Below are positions 1 to 14,791 of a DNA stretch of 64,000 bases, one piece after another. A model generated the notes under the pieces. The model had not been told where the DNA came from and searched no databases. It worked only from the letters and a program-made list of their open reading frames with translations. Positions within the stretch are counted from its first letter, which is position 1. Every line of letters starts with the position of its first letter. The DNA is from Tupaia tana. Taxonomy: Eukaryota > Chordata > Mammalia > Scandentia > Tupaiidae. The stretch is from contig JAKSZU010000012.1 in assembly GCA_026018925.1 (NCBI GenBank), positions 29,191,814 through 29,255,813 on the forward strand, in the 5' to 3' direction. Position numbers and translations under genes: made by a program.

Positions 1-640
1 CCATTTCCAGGGCACTCAGCATGTATGAAGAAGCATTTCAGGTATTAGTGCCCAGTAAAGCCAAATGAGAATCCTAGTGAGCACTCTGTCTTTGCTAGAA
101 AAGTCTTGCAGAGTTTAGAAAATACATCAAAATACATTTCATGATACTTTGTACTAACTTACTATGTACCATGAAGTTACAGTGGACCCAGAAAACTTAA
201 TTGAAAAATGTTTGCTTTACTTCTGTTTCTATACATGGCTACTCTTAAACTCCTCCATTTTATTTAATATAATTCATTTCTACAGTTGACTTTCTTACTG
301 CTGCCTTCCTACCCCTAAATCTAAGAGTATTTTATTTTCAGTCCTAATTCTAATTCCTTTGAGAATTTTCTGATAGACAGCCTGACCTCAGGTTTGGTTA
401 GCCCCAAACTAGCAGGTTTCAGTTTTGCCTCTAAATATCATATTTCATATTTATTGTCAATGTTGAGGTTAAAGTATTTTTAATAACATCATTCCTTGAA
501 TTTTCTTTTTACTGTCTATTTTTTGTATTTGTCTTCAATATCATTAGTCAGGAGAAAGAGAAACTGGATATAATAAGGATTATAGAGCTGGTAACACACT
601 GTGCTTTGCAGGCTTAGACCACAAGGAAGGTTCACCCAAC

Positions 641-871
641 ATAATGGTCAGGTGCAAGGATATGCATCTATAATCTCAGCAATTTAAGAAGGCTGAGCAG
701 GAGCATTACTAGCTTGATTCTGGCCAGGGCAACACAGCAAGACCATATCTAAAAAAGAACCAGGCAGGGTGGTACAAGTGTGTAGTCCCCAAGTGTGTAG
801 TCCCTACTTGGAAGTTGAAGCAGGAGTAACATAACATGCCTAGTCTCTGTCTTTAAAAAAAAAAAAAAAAA
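641..871 (+). repeat. Old 7SL-derived (Alu-like) SINE, apparently dimeric
   Basis: Two diverged arms resemble the 7SL-derived monomer. The first contains TATAATCTCAGCAATTT and GCCAGGGCAACACAGCAAGAC and ends in a short A-rich stretch. The second starts CCAGGCAGGGTGGTACAAG and ends in a 17-base A run. This type is confined to Euarchontoglires, so it is the main evidence for the host lineage. Confidence 0.7.
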
Positions 872-1094
872 CTAAAGATAAGAATGGAAATGAGAACTAC
901 TTGAAATATTTACCAGTCCGGTGAAGACAGAACTTGTCACTGTCTAATAATGTTACATTTTTTTTATAGATTCCTTTGAGGGTGTCACGTCATTAGTCAT
1001 ACATGTTTCTAAGTAATTGAGATAATGCATTCACTAGCATTTGGTGAAACAGACTAGTAGCCAATATGTTGTGTAATCAAATTCTTTCCTACAG

Positions 1095-3004
1095 AATACT
1101 TGTGAGGTTGACAGATATGCCTGCTCCCCACTTCCTTCTTACCTGGAGGGTTCTGGCTATGTGGAAGAAGATGATCAAAACTCAGAGAGACCACTTCGAG
1201 ATGTCTGCTTTCACCTTCTAAAACTCTACAGTGACAGGTACCAGAGCCAGACCCTATAGTCACTTAAGTATTCCAAGAGCTTTTAGGGATTCCTCTCCCC
1301 TTTATGTGCCACCAAATTGCCATAAGTCTGTACAAATTATTAAATACACCTTAATACTAGTTGAGTAGAAAGTGTAGTGGAATTGGAGTTAGAAAACTAA
1401 AAATTATTTTAATCAACTTCAATGTAATACAGTTTGAATATAATAGAGTACATAGGTGAGTAAGTTTTGTAGGGAATATTTAACTGCAACTATAGTCAGA
1501 ACCAAGATAATTCCATTATCTCCCAGAAATTTCCTTGTGTCCCCGTTCAGTTAGTCCTCATCCCAGACAATTGTTGCCCAGCTTTTTGTTTGTACAAATA
1601 ACAATTGCTGTTCTAGAATTTTATGTAATTGACATCATACCATATGTTCCCCTTTGCCATTCATCTTTTACTCAGAATGATTTTGAGATTTTTATCCATA
1701 TTAATATGTACATCAGAGGGGCCAGCTCCATGCCCTATTCATTAAGGCAGTCAGATTCCCACATGGCCAACTGTGTGGTTTGAGTCCTGGCCCGTGTCTT
1801 GAAAAACACATTGGGTGGGCGAGCTCTGAGTCCTAATGGTTAAGGCAGTCAAATCCCCCTTAGTTCAATTACTGGACTCGGCAGCCTGAGAAACCCATCA
1901 GGCATATATGTACATGTAGCTCAAAATCCCAAACGGAAAGGGAGATGGAAGAGAGAGGATTGTGGCATGACCATGTGGGGTGGAGGATGGGAGGGCAAGT
2001 ATACTAAGGATAACTGTCCTCATGCTAAAAATAAAAATATATAGTTTGGGGTCTTTTGTAGGCAATATATAATTTATGTCTCTTTATTTGATGATGGGCA
2101 ATTAGGTTTTCTTATTTTTGAATATTATGGCTAAAGCTCATATGAACACTTATAAACCAAAATGTTTCCATCATTTTACGTTCCAACCAGTAAGGTATGA
2201 AATCTTTGGCTGCTCAATATTCTTTTCAAAATTTGGCATGCATTACCAGGTTCAGAAATGTTGCTTTTTTTTTTTTTTTTTTTTTTAATTAATTAATTAA
2301 TTTGGGACCAGCAGACATAATGGTTATGTCGCTGGACTCTCACGTGGTTGACCTGGTTCAAGTCCTGGAACTGGCCACTTAAATCTCACGCTGGTCACAT
2401 GTGCATGTGTGCCCAAGATCCCAAGAAGAGAATGGAGAAGAAGGGATTGCAGCTTGGCCATTCCCCTGGGGGATGATTTCTTACTTTCTGTCTCTGTCTC
2501 TGTCTCCCAAACAAGCACACATGCCCATTAGCAAAAAATCTCTCTTAAAGTTATTATTATTTTTTTTAACTTGCTATAGTCATCAGAAAGAGAGCACGCA
2601 TGTAAAAGTCAGAAAGCAAGTTGCCAGGTCTGGGATTCAAACTGTGGTTGGCCATGTGGCCTTAACCACCACACCACCTGCTAACTCCAAAGGTCTGCAG
2701 TGGTAAGTGAAAAGGAAAAGTTATTGACAAATAAACTTAAGCCTTAGATCTTTAAAACTGGCAGGTGTGGTATATTAGTTTATATTGTTCTCATATTTGG
2801 GCTGGTAATTGCAAGCTAAGGACTTACCACACAAATTGGTATAAGACTATACCCCTGCACCCCAGCAGAAGAAAAAGGAAAAATCTGTGATGCTTTAAAA
2901 ACCTAGGGCACTTGGGACCAGCAGATGGCATGGAGGTTAAAGCACTGGACTCCCACATGACTGATTGCATTTTGAGTCCCAGACCTGGCAGCTTGCTTTC
3001 TTAA

Positions 3005-3062
<58 letters not shown>

Positions 3063-6000
3063 GTACATATGCCCCATGGCAAATTTAAAAATAATAAATA
3101 AAATTAAGTAAATCTTAAGGAAAAAAAAAACCCAGGACACTTGGGGCCAGCAGGTGGCATGGAGGAGGTGGCTGGATCCCATATGGCCAACTTCACAGCT
3201 CGAGTCCCAGACCTGGTGGCTTGAAAATCATGATGGGCACATGTGCATATTTGCCCAAAGTCTAGGGAGGAGAAGGGAGTATGGTGTGGCCATCGCCCTG
3301 GGAAGGTGATTTCTCACTTTCTCTCCCTTTCTCTCTGTCTGGCAACCACATATGTGCTCCCTATAGTAAACTTAAAAAAAAAAAAAAAAAAAAACCTAGA
3401 TTAGATTTTTATATAAAGAATATTTCCCACAGAAGACAAATTTAGAGGTAAAAATTAAAAGGCATAGAAGGAAATAAACATGAAGACTAACAAGCTGTTC
3501 TGAAAAACAGAATTATCACCCAACAGCTTTTAATAATAGAATAATCTATAGATGCCAAGGTAACTGTGGTTTTTGTTGTTTTTTAAATATTTTTTTCTTA
3601 AGAATTATTTTATAATTATTTTAACTTTTTTTTTTTTTTTGACCAGAGATAGACACAGAGAGAGAAAGTGAGAAAGCAAGCCCCCAAGTCTGAGACTCAA
3701 ACAGCGGTTGGCTGTATGGGAGTTCAGTGCCCTTAAACACCATGCCCTGCTGGTGCTGCTGTGTTTTTTCATGGTTAACAAAAGATGTTTTAGAAGGGTG
3801 AGAATTGTGAAGACTGTACATACCAGGATGGTGTAATATGTAGGCCAAAGTATTGCAATACCAGCAAACCTACTAGATCACACAGTCTCAGAAAAGAAGG
3901 TGCCTGTTTCTTTATAAAATCTATATAGTTTGTCTCAACCTAGGGATAGACAGGTAAAACAGCCTTAGGGCAGGCTGGTGGTATGGCCATTAAGGTGGCT
4001 AAATACCACATGGCAGATCATGTGGTTTGAGTCCTAGACCAGAGGCTTGAAAAACACTCCAGGCATGTGTGCATCTGAGTCCAAAATCCCAGAGGAGAAT
4101 GAAGGGGAGGAAGTTGCAGTATGACCATCCATTTGGGGAAAACTTTCTCTTTCATTCACTTTCTAGAAAAAAGAGACCAAAAAAAGGGAGGGAAGAACTC
4201 TTAATGCTTTTGCCTTCAGGTTCCTTTATTCTGAGACTTAAATCAGAATAGTTGATGTGTTCATGTAGGTGCTCTGCTGCCTACAGTGGTGACTCTTAAC
4301 ACATTCTCCTCTGCAGACATTATGATCTCAACCAGCTGCTGGAGCCTCGAAGCATAACACCAGATCCCTTGGACTACCGCCTAAGCTGGCACTTATGGGA
4401 GGCACTGCGGGCTCTTAACTACACCCATCTCTCAGAGCAGTGTGAGGGTGTGCTGCTGGCCAGTTATGCTGGCCAACTGGAAAGCGAGGGGCTCTGGGAA
4501 TGGGCCATCTTTGTCTTCTTACACATTGACAACTCAAGGTGAGTGAGAAGCATTTGGATCTACTGGGTGCATGTAACATTACAAGGCAGTGCTAAAGGCG
4601 TTATAGTCTCTTAGGGTTCAGTTCAGAAGTAATTGTTGAGAATGTGTGTTAGACTTAGCCTGTGATAAACTGAGATAATTAAATCCTCATCCCAGACTGT
4701 CTCTGTATTCATGTGAACAAGTTAAAAATAAGACTGTCTTTGATTGTCAAATTGCAACATTTGCCACAAGACCTCTCACTAATCTGAAAGGGAAAAGAGA
4801 TCTTGTGAACTGTAATGATCAGGCAATGTCTTTCTAGAGATAAGATTCAAAGAACCTATAAAATACAAATAGGAAAAATGAAATGGAAATGTAAGGATAT
4901 GCATAGGTGGTGCAACAGCATTAATTTAGGCACAGATTCAGTTGAACGTGGCATATGTAGAAATGATTCTGAAGTGTAGTCCTGGCTGAGCTGCCTCAGT
5001 GGATCCATGATAGTGGTGTAATGGTTTGGGAAGAGAATCCTACTTTTTCTGTCTGTCGGCTCTCTCTTTCTCTGGCCTTATTTGCACTCAGCCACCCTTT
5101 AAGCTTAATGGTATTATATTTACCAACATAACCTTTTGCTCATGTTTGCGTGTGTTGATTCTCTGTCCTGAAAGACAGCTAGAGAAATGTCTTTGCACTG
5201 TGGTTTGAATAAAATAAAGCTGGCTGGAGGTTTTTGGGTTTTGTTCATTGCAGCAACATGGTATTATTATTGCGCAATAATAGAAATGAACATTTATGTA
5301 GTATTTCGTGATAAGTACCACCTAGGAGTATGTTTATACTCTATTATAAAGTACTTTGTTGACTCACTTTATGTTTATAATAAACCTATGAAATTGACAC
5401 TCTTACAATCTCTGTTTTTAAAATGAGCATCCCAAGACACAAAAAGAATAAGTAACTTTTGCTCAAAGTCATATAGTTAGTAATTAACAGAATAAGGTTG
5501 CTCTCATGTACCGAGAGTCTGTGCTCTTGATTACTCTGCTATGCTGTCATGTTGTATGGTGTGAAAAGAAGTGGATTTTGTAGTTATTCTTGCCTAAACT
5601 CCATATCCATCATGTACTCACTTTGAGTTTGGGGAGTTTACTCATTCTTTATTTAGATAAAAAAATACTTTCCATGTCTCAGTTTTTTTATTGCTAAAGT
5701 CAATATTCCTTTTCAATTGTGATTGTGAGATTAAAGGAATAAAAGTATAATGCAGCTAATACAGCTTTTCCTTCAAACAACTTTCCTTTCTTCTTCCCCC
5801 TTGACAGAATGTCAAAATGATCCCAGGCTATTTCATTGAGTTCATTTAATCATACTCATAGTAGATTTCACATGGTTAAAAGCTGACCAATTATTTCAGA
5901 GTTGACTATGGGGAAGGAGATCCTGTTTCCTGAAAAGATTCTTAAATAGGAGGCAGTTGTGGGCCAGCATGTAGCATGGAGGTTAAGGCAGCTGGATCCC

Positions 6001-6195
6001 ACCCTGTTGACTGCACAGTTCGAGTCCTGGACCCAGTGGCTTAAAAATCACACTGGGTGCATGTGCATGCATTCCCAGATACCAAGAGGAGAATGGAAGA
6101 GAAGGGATGGTGGCGTGGCTATCCCTGCCCTCGGTCTGTGTGTGGGAGGGTGATTTCTCACTTTCCCTGTCTCTGATGAACATGTGCCCTATGGC

Positions 6196-6244
<49 letters not shown>

Positions 6245-9200
6245 GTTGTAATGTGATTGGGAGTCCTTGAAAACCCTAGAAATCCAGAAAAGAGTTCAAG
6301 ATGAGAATAGATTTGATCTGAAATTCTTCGGCCTACATAGAAAAGTACTCTCCTTAAGGGCCCATAATCTAGAGAATTAATTAGGAAGGATGAGGGCTTG
6401 AGAGAAGAAACAGACCTGAGAGAGGCATTACCTTTAGAAATTAGTTGTTTACTTACACTGACCATGTAGGAGAAAGGAGAGTGAGCAGTGAACAGGTTGG
6501 GAATGAACTTCAGAGGACTACTCTGTAGAGAATTCTCCTGTCCCAGTACTCACTTTCTAGGTGGTGGCAAGGAAGCATTAACTAAAGTAGGAAATGAAGA
6601 AGAGATCATACCTAGGGAAAGCTTTTCTCAGGGGAGCAGTTAGCAATTCCTAGAGTGTTTGTTTTCTGACTTTTTGACCCTAAAAATAGGATATGATTAG
6701 ATACTGTCTATTCTGTTCTTTTTTATTTACAAAAATAAATAAATAAATAAATAAAGGAGGCTGGCTCTGTGGCCTAGTGATTAAGGGAGCCAGATCCCAT
6801 GTGGCCAACAATGTGGTTCAGATCCCAGCCCCAGTGGCTTGAGAAACACTGGACACATTTGCTTACATGCCCAAGATTCTGATGGGTCGGGGAAATGGAG
6901 GGGAAGGGATTCTTGCATGACCATGCCCACTGGGGAGTGCTTTTGTCCCTCTCCCTTTTTCTCTCTGACAAGTGCACCTGCCCTCTGGCAAATTATTAAG
7001 AAGATACACAATGATCATATGTAAATCAGAAATTACAAAAATATTATTTTAAAATAAATACTGATAGCTTTTAATATTTTAGTGAAGTTTGAAATGATCT
7101 ACTAAGAATCATGATGCTGGGGGCCACTCTGAGCTCTTGGAGCAGCATTCTCTGTGAATGAGGATAGGATTTATTCCAACTTATGTCTCTTATTGTAGCC
7201 TGCGTGAGAAGGCTGTTCGAGAACTGCTTGTCCGGCACTGTCAGCTTTTGGAGACCCCCGAATCTTGGGCTAAGGAGACTTTCCTTACCCAAAAGCTTTG
7301 TGTTCCCGCTGAGTGGATTCATGAAGCCAAAGCAGTGCGAGCACACATGGAATCTGACAAGCACTTGGAGGCCCTCTATTTATTTAAAGCTGGGCACTGG
7401 AACCACTGCCATAAACTCGTCATCCAGCACTTAGCCTCTGGTAAGTGCCGGGCCCATGTCTTCTGGAATCACCTCAAAATCTTCCAGCCTCTGAACCCTC
7501 ATGATGGATCAGGTCAGAGAGATTGTTCCATATAAGAATGGCAGACTCAAATCAAATCACATTTGACAGAAGCTCTCTGCAGAAGAGGCTTAACTTGGAT
7601 GAAGGGCTAGTAGGGCAGGGGTAAATAGCAAAACTCTTTAGTTACTAACATTTGCCAGAAGTATTTTTGATGTGCAGTAATTATATTAAGCCCTTTGCTT
7701 ATTTATGGACATTTTACCCAACAACACTGGAAATATCTGCTTGTGTACCTGAAGATTTTTCACATTTTCTGTCAGAAAATCTTAGAACATCTACTTTAGA
7801 ATTCTCTAGTCTGGCTCAACATTATTTCCTCTTCCTTCCTTCCTGTCTTAAATTTCCACCACATCCTCTGCATTTGGGGGAATCATGCACTTGTGCATTG
7901 TGCTAATTATTTAATTTCTTTAGATGCCATCATCAATGAGAACTACGAGTACCTGAAGGGGTTCTTGGAAGACCTGGCACCTCCAGAGCGCAGCAGTTTA
8001 ATTCAGGACTGGGAAACATCTGGGTTTGTTTACTTGGACTATATCCAGGTCATTGAAATGCTCCATAGTATACAACAGGTACCTCAGTTCCTTTTTTTAA
8101 TTTGCCAGAGGGTGCATGTGAGAGAGAATAAGAGAATGGGAACACAAAAAAAGCACTCTCCATGGGGCATGGTGATACCACAGTCCCTTATCCATCTCTC
8201 CCTTCTTTCGGGATTTTGAGCATATATGCACATGTGCCTAGTGTGTTTCCAAAGCCACCAGATCCTAGACTCAAATCTATGTAGTTGGCCATGTGGGATC
8301 CAGCCACAATGCCATAGGCTGCCCTGCAGAGGGACATTTTTTTTTTTTTTTTTTTTTTTTTTCCGCTATAGGGCACGTGCGCTCACCAGACAGACAGACA
8401 GAGGCATAGAGACAGAAAGCGAGAAATCACCCCTCAGGAGGGGTGGTCACACCGCAATCCCTTCTCCTCCATTCTCCTCTCGGGATCTTGGGCATGCACG
8501 CACATGCGCCTGGCGTGAGTTTTAAGCCACCGGGTCCGGGACACAAACCGCGGTCGACTACATGGGAGTCCAGCGACATAGCCATTACGCTAACTGCTGG
8601 TTCCCCAGAGGGACATTTTAAGGAAGGAAATTTGATGTAGCCATTTTGACAGGTGTATTAAAACTTTTTTGTATTTGTTACCAACTATTATGTGCAATGT
8701 CCATTTCCTAGGCTTGCTCTTAGTCCATCTTCTCTTGTTCAGCCCTAGTATGAGTAAGAATCTCCAGGATGAGAGACAATAGTAGGATCAGAGATTGGAT
8801 GAGAATAGGTGTTACACATCATTTGGCTTTTTTTTGTTTATTTGGTAAAAGGGTATCTGTGTTTGCCAGACACAGACGGGGAGAAGAGAAAGCATCCCCC
8901 ACAGGAATGGTCATGCACAATCCTTCTCCATATTTCCCTCCCTTTAGGATTTTGGGTATGTATGCACACGCACACCCTGCATGTTCTGCAAGCCCTTGGG
9001 TCCAGGACTCAAACTGCCTGATTGAGATCTGGTTGCCTCAACATCCATGCCACAGAGCTGTCCCTCATTTGGCATGTTTTAAAAGGGCCATCTGGTGGCA
9101 TGGTAGTTAATGTGACTGGATCCCATATGACTGACTTTGTGGTATGTGCATGCCCAAAATCCCAAGAGGAGAATAAAGGAAATGAGATTACAGGATGGCT

Positions 9201-12200
9201 ATCTCTCCTGGGGGGTGATTTCTCACTTTCTCCATCTCTTTCCTGCAAGCTCACATATACCATAGGAAAACTTAGAAAAGAAAAAAAAGCTAGTATTATG
9301 GGTTTTTTTTAACCTTCATTAAAATATCTTGACTTAGTCTAAATGGTTATAAGATAGGTCTTCATTGTTTACTTACAGAACAAACACCAAACTCAAATAT
9401 AGGATTCAAGTTCTTTAGAGGCATTTGGCCGTGTGGAAGTACAGTGCCCTTAACCACCATGCTACCTGCTAGCCCCAATTCTTGATACTTTTTCTACAAA
9501 ATACTTCATATGTTTTCTGTCGAATCGTATTGTAGTTACCTATTGATATCTCCAGGTCTTCTTAAGCTCCTTTTGGGGAGATCTTTTCTTTTTCTTCTGA
9601 GGACAAGTTTCATATTTATTTACATTTTAAGACTAATTTTAATCTCAGAATCACATATCCATACACCTATTTCCTTTTTATTGCTTCATTTCAACTTAAA
9701 TGCATGGTTTGTGAAAACTATAAACAAATATTTATCATGTCTATTACATGTAACACACAGGAACAGCTCTTAACAGAAATTTATTGATACACACCCCCCA
9801 CACATTTTTTATTATAAATACAGATATCAAAACAACATATTTTTGATACTGAAAATACTTTTGATACTGCAAATAGTCAACACTCACACAGCTTCAAAAC
9901 TTAACACAATTTGTGACAATATTCATTGTACCTGCTACCTTAAACAATTTCATCTTCAGCTCTTTCACTATGCAAGATGATTAAAGCATGCTATTTCTGT
10001 TTTTCCTTCTTGAGTTTGTTTTTACTTTTCAGAAACACATATACCACTGCCATCCGACACTTCTTGCCATGCTTTCATCTTGAAAACTCAGATTCTGTTT
10101 CAAGTACTCCAGGCTTAGGTTTAAATAACAGGCCCTAACAAGAGAAAAAAAAAAAAATTGTGCTGCATTTTTTCTCTTGTTACCTGAAAACAAAATGGGT
10201 GTACATATATTAAATATATTCTTACAAATGTCTAGTCATGTTTACCAGCTGGAATTCTTTTACTTAATGTATGGGTATTTGTATTGTGATATTTAATCAA
10301 GGCATTTATATGCATAGAAGTTTGTTGATTTAAGACAAATTTGAGATCCTCTAAAATTAATTGTTGCATGTTTGTCCTTCTGGTGGCTGTCGAAACTTCA
10401 TATTTTTTTAAACTTTTTTTTAGAATTATTTAATTTTATTCATTATTATTTTTAATATTTGACCAGAGAGAGAGAAGGAAAGTGAGAAACAGGCCACCAG
10501 GTCTGGGACTTGAACCATTATCAGCCAGCACCTTAACCACCACAGCACCTGTTGGCCTCACTTCATATTTTCTTTGGACATCATTCAGCATTGCAGTTCT
10601 TAAAGGATGATTTTTTAAGAGAGATTTTTGCTATAGATATGCGTGTGCTTGCAAAAGAGACAGAGAGAGAGAAAGTGAGGGGAAAAAAACACAGTAGGCC
10701 ATTTCGGAGTTCAGCACCTCAACCACCACGCCGCCTGCTGGCCTGTAACCTAATTATTATTGAGAACCCATTATGTCCCAGGCACTATGGTGGATTTTGA
10801 GTAAACAGTATGTTGTGCCCTTACCAGTGTAATAATTTTATGAATGAGATATATGCAAGTAAACCAGCCAGTACTCTAAGTTAGTAAGTGTGAGTATTAA
10901 GGAGATTGTCTTTCAATATACAGCAACACATAAAAGGGGTACCTGACCGAGTCGGAAGAAGTCCACAAGGCTTTCTAAAAGTAACAGCTAAACTCTTAAG
11001 GATGAGAAAGGAAAAGGGGTTGAGAAGAGTGCTTACAGCAGAGGGAGCAGCATGTCTAGAATGTCTAGAGGTCAGAGAGGTCATAGTGTTTCCAGGGAAC
11101 TCTTAATAGATTCAGTGGTTTGGGAGTAGTGAGTGGAGAGAGGAGACAGCATGCACGCACATGCACCAAGCATGAGTTTAAGCCACCAGGTCTGGGACTC
11201 AGTCCAGCAACGTAGCCATTATGCCATCTGTTGGTCCCAATCATTCTTACATTATTGGGCTATGGACCCCTTTAATGTCTGGTAAAGTTCATAAATGGAT
11301 CTCTTCTAAGAATAATGTGGGGTTTTTCTGGTGGGTGTTAGGGGAGTTGTTTTGTTTTGTTTTTGTGGTGTGAGTAGTGTAGACAGGATTGCACTCTGTT
11401 GCAGTCTTCCTGCTTCAGCCTCCAAAGCAGCTGGTACTACAGGTATGTGCCATTTTCCCTGGCTTTAGTGTGGGATGAGAATTGAACATAGGCCTCCCAT
11501 GTGGCCTCAGCCCGCCAAGGCTGTGGCATTGTCCAATGTGTGCTGTCCTGACTGAGCAAGAATAATATTTTTTCCTTTTTATTTATTGGGTCATTGGAAA
11601 AGTCAGGAGACATTATTGCATAGAAAAATACATCCTGACTTTGATAATATGACCACATATTTATTTTTTGCTAGAGAGCACATGTACTCTCCAGCGAGAA
11701 AGGGAAAGAGAAAACATCCTCCATGGGGAACAGTCACACTGTTACACTCACTCCTCCATCTCTCCCGCTTTTCAGGATTTGGGGAATGCACACACATGTA
11801 CTCTGCAAGTTTTTCAAGCTATTGGGTCCAGGAATCTAACTACATGGTCAGCCAAATGGGATCCCACTCCTTGACTACTTGGCCATGGAGCCAGCCCAAG
11901 AATAATATGTGTCTGTCTGTGTGTGTGTGCGTGCGTGTGTGTGAATTGAATACAAATTCATTTTTTAATGGACAAAAATTAAAAACGAATTCTTTAAAAA
12001 ACAACTTGGTTTCTAGACACAGACACTTACTTAACTCCTCTCTTTGCCTACTTTCTTAAAGCTCTTATTCAGGGACAGATTAAATCTCTGAAGTGTTTAC
12101 ACCCAATACTTGCATTTGTAAAATACAGAAAAGTTTCCAAGATCTGGTTGTAGATATCATTTACTGCCAGGCACTTGGTTGGAGAATCCTCAGTGGCCAT

Positions 12201-14752
12201 AAATATGAGGCAGCTAAAGGTTGGGGGATTTGAAATTGGGGTTCTATCTAGCATCGTAGGGCATGTACAATTAAGCAGAGGAGAAATGGATGGTGTCATA
12301 GTTCAGGTCCCAGATAGGGCTGACACTCCTGAGCATTGACTTCCAGAAGCTCTTCAGCAAGTTTTTGCTCTTGTTCGGCCAATTCAGATTGGTCAGCTCT
12401 TTATCTTCCAGGCCTTCTTTTAATTTGATGTCAGGCAGAGGAAAGTTGAGATCATCCTTTTCCTGCAGGGCCTTAGAGAAACTCCTGCCCCGGTAATACT
12501 GCCTCAGTCTACTGGAGACACTGATTCTGAGCTTTCTGGCCTTGTACTGGGAGGCATGGAGGGCCAGCTTATGTGAAGACTCCTGGCCAGAGCAGAGTGC
12601 AAGGGAGTGCCCTGCCCAGCAAGCATCCTTTTGTGGTCCCACTAAGGATGTGCAGGCACTGGGTGGTGGGCTGGGGAGAGCTGCAAGTGCGGGTGGCAGG
12701 AGCACATGGATACAGGGCTTGCCATTCCACGTAGGACCTGCATCCTCCTGCAAGCCCAGCCACTCTTTCCACCCCATTCTGCCTCACTTTTGCCTCTGCC
12801 ACAGTGTGTGAGGGATAGTATTTTTTTAAGTGCAGAAAATGTAAATACATAGGATTACAAAGGAAACCAGTTATATTAAAACACAGTTATCAAAGTATTA
12901 CAAATTTACTATGTAGAAATACAGGCTTTATTAGCATCTTTTTTTTAAAAAAATTTCATTTTCTTTTATACATTCAATCACGTTATTTAGCTTCAAAGTG
13001 AATATTTCAACATGGAAACATTTCTCCCTAGTCCAGTTGATAAAACTATAAAATTACCTTCAACAGATAATACCACATTTCTTTGTCCCATTAATGCTTT
13101 GCTTCTCTGTTTTTCTTCTAAATGTCCTTCCTTTTTTTTTTTTTGAGAGGTTTTTTTCTCTGTAGGGCAAGTGTACTCACCAGAAAGACAGAGACAGAAA
13201 GCCACAAATCACATCACAGGAGATGGCCACGTCTCAATCCCTTCTCCATTCTCCCCTCAGGATCCTGGACACACGCACCCAGCGTGAGTTTAAGCCACCG
13301 GGTGTGGGACTCGAACCACGGTTGACTACGTGGGAGTCCAGCAGCATAGCCATTACGCTGGTCCCAAAGTACTATAATTTTGAAGTACTGTATTTTAATA
13401 TAAGCAAGTTAATAGCAGGAAATTAATCTACTTTATTTCTAAATATATTTTTTAAGGCACTATTTTATTTAACTTTATTCATTTATTTGTTTCAGTTAGA
13501 CTAGAGAGGGACAGAGAGAGAGAGAGAGAGAAAGTGAGAAAGCAAGCTGCCGGGTTTGGGACTCAAACCAAGGTCGGCCATGTGGGAATCCAGCGCCTTT
13601 AACTACCATTCCACCTGCTGGTCCTTCTAAATGTATTTTAAATCTCAGGACAATTGTTACTGTGATTCCTAGTAATTTGAGTTAAGCATGTAAAAGACTT
13701 TTTCTTCATTTATTTATCAAGGTTTTATTTCTCTTTTTTTTTTAATTTTATTTATTCATTCATCTATTTTGATTTAACCAGAGAGAGACAGAGAGAGAGA
13801 GAGAAAGTGAGAAAGCAAGCCATCAAGTTCAGGACTCAAACCGTAATCAACCATGTGGGAGTGTCCAGTGCCTCAACCACCACACCACCTGCTGGTCCTT
13901 GTTTATCTATTTTTTAAAAGATATATTAGTGGGGGCTGGCAGGTGGGACATGGTGATTAAAGGTGTTAAGTTCCCATGTGACCAACTATAGTTCGAGTCC
14001 CAGACCTGGAATCTTGCTTCCTCACTTTCCCTTTATCTCTCTCTGTTTCTGTCTGGTCAAAATAAAAACAATGGGGCCTGCAGGTGACATGGTGACTAGG
14101 CGTGCTGGACTCCCACATGACCTACTATAGTTCAAGCCCTGGACCTGGCGGCTTGCTTTCAAATCCCCCCCTCCCTATTGCCCCTTTCTCTCTTCCACTG
14201 TGTCCCTCTCTGGTCACATTTAAATAAATAAATAAATAAAGTTAAATTTAAAAATGAAAAATAAAATTAAAAAATAATAATAAGTAGGGAACCAGCAGTT
14301 AGCGTAATGGCTATGTCACTGGACTCCCACGTAGTCGACCGCGGTTCGCGTCCTGAACCCGGTGGCTTAAAACTCACTCTTGGCGCGTGTGCGTGTGTGT
14401 CCAAGATCCCGAGAGGAGAATGGAGGAGAAGGGATTGCGGCATGACCAGCCCCCCTGGGGGGTGATTTCTCGCTTTCTGTCTCTCTGTGTCTCTCTGTCT
14501 GGCAAGCGCACACGCCCGATAGCGAAAACCTCTCCAAAAATAATAATAATAATAATAAATGGAATTAAATAAATGAATAATTCTTATAGAGAAAAAAAAA
14601 AAGATATATTAGTCATTGGGACCAGCCAGTGGCATAATGGTTGAGGCAACTGTAACCCACATGACTGATTGCACTGAGTCCTGGACCTGCCAGTTGTGTG
14701 TGCATGGCCAAAATCTCCAGAGAATGGAAGAGATGAGACTGTGGCATGTTTA

Positions 14753-14791
<39 letters not shown>

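Noticed and set aside
5983-6465. A 160-codon open frame on the minus strand
   Set aside because: It consists of a SINE complement including a poly-phenylalanine run from the A tail. Not a gene.
12271-12777. A 168-codon minus frame that looks like an intact gene
   Set aside because: Only the latter part is FOXN3-like. The forkhead lies in another frame, so this is a piece of a pseudogene, not a gene.
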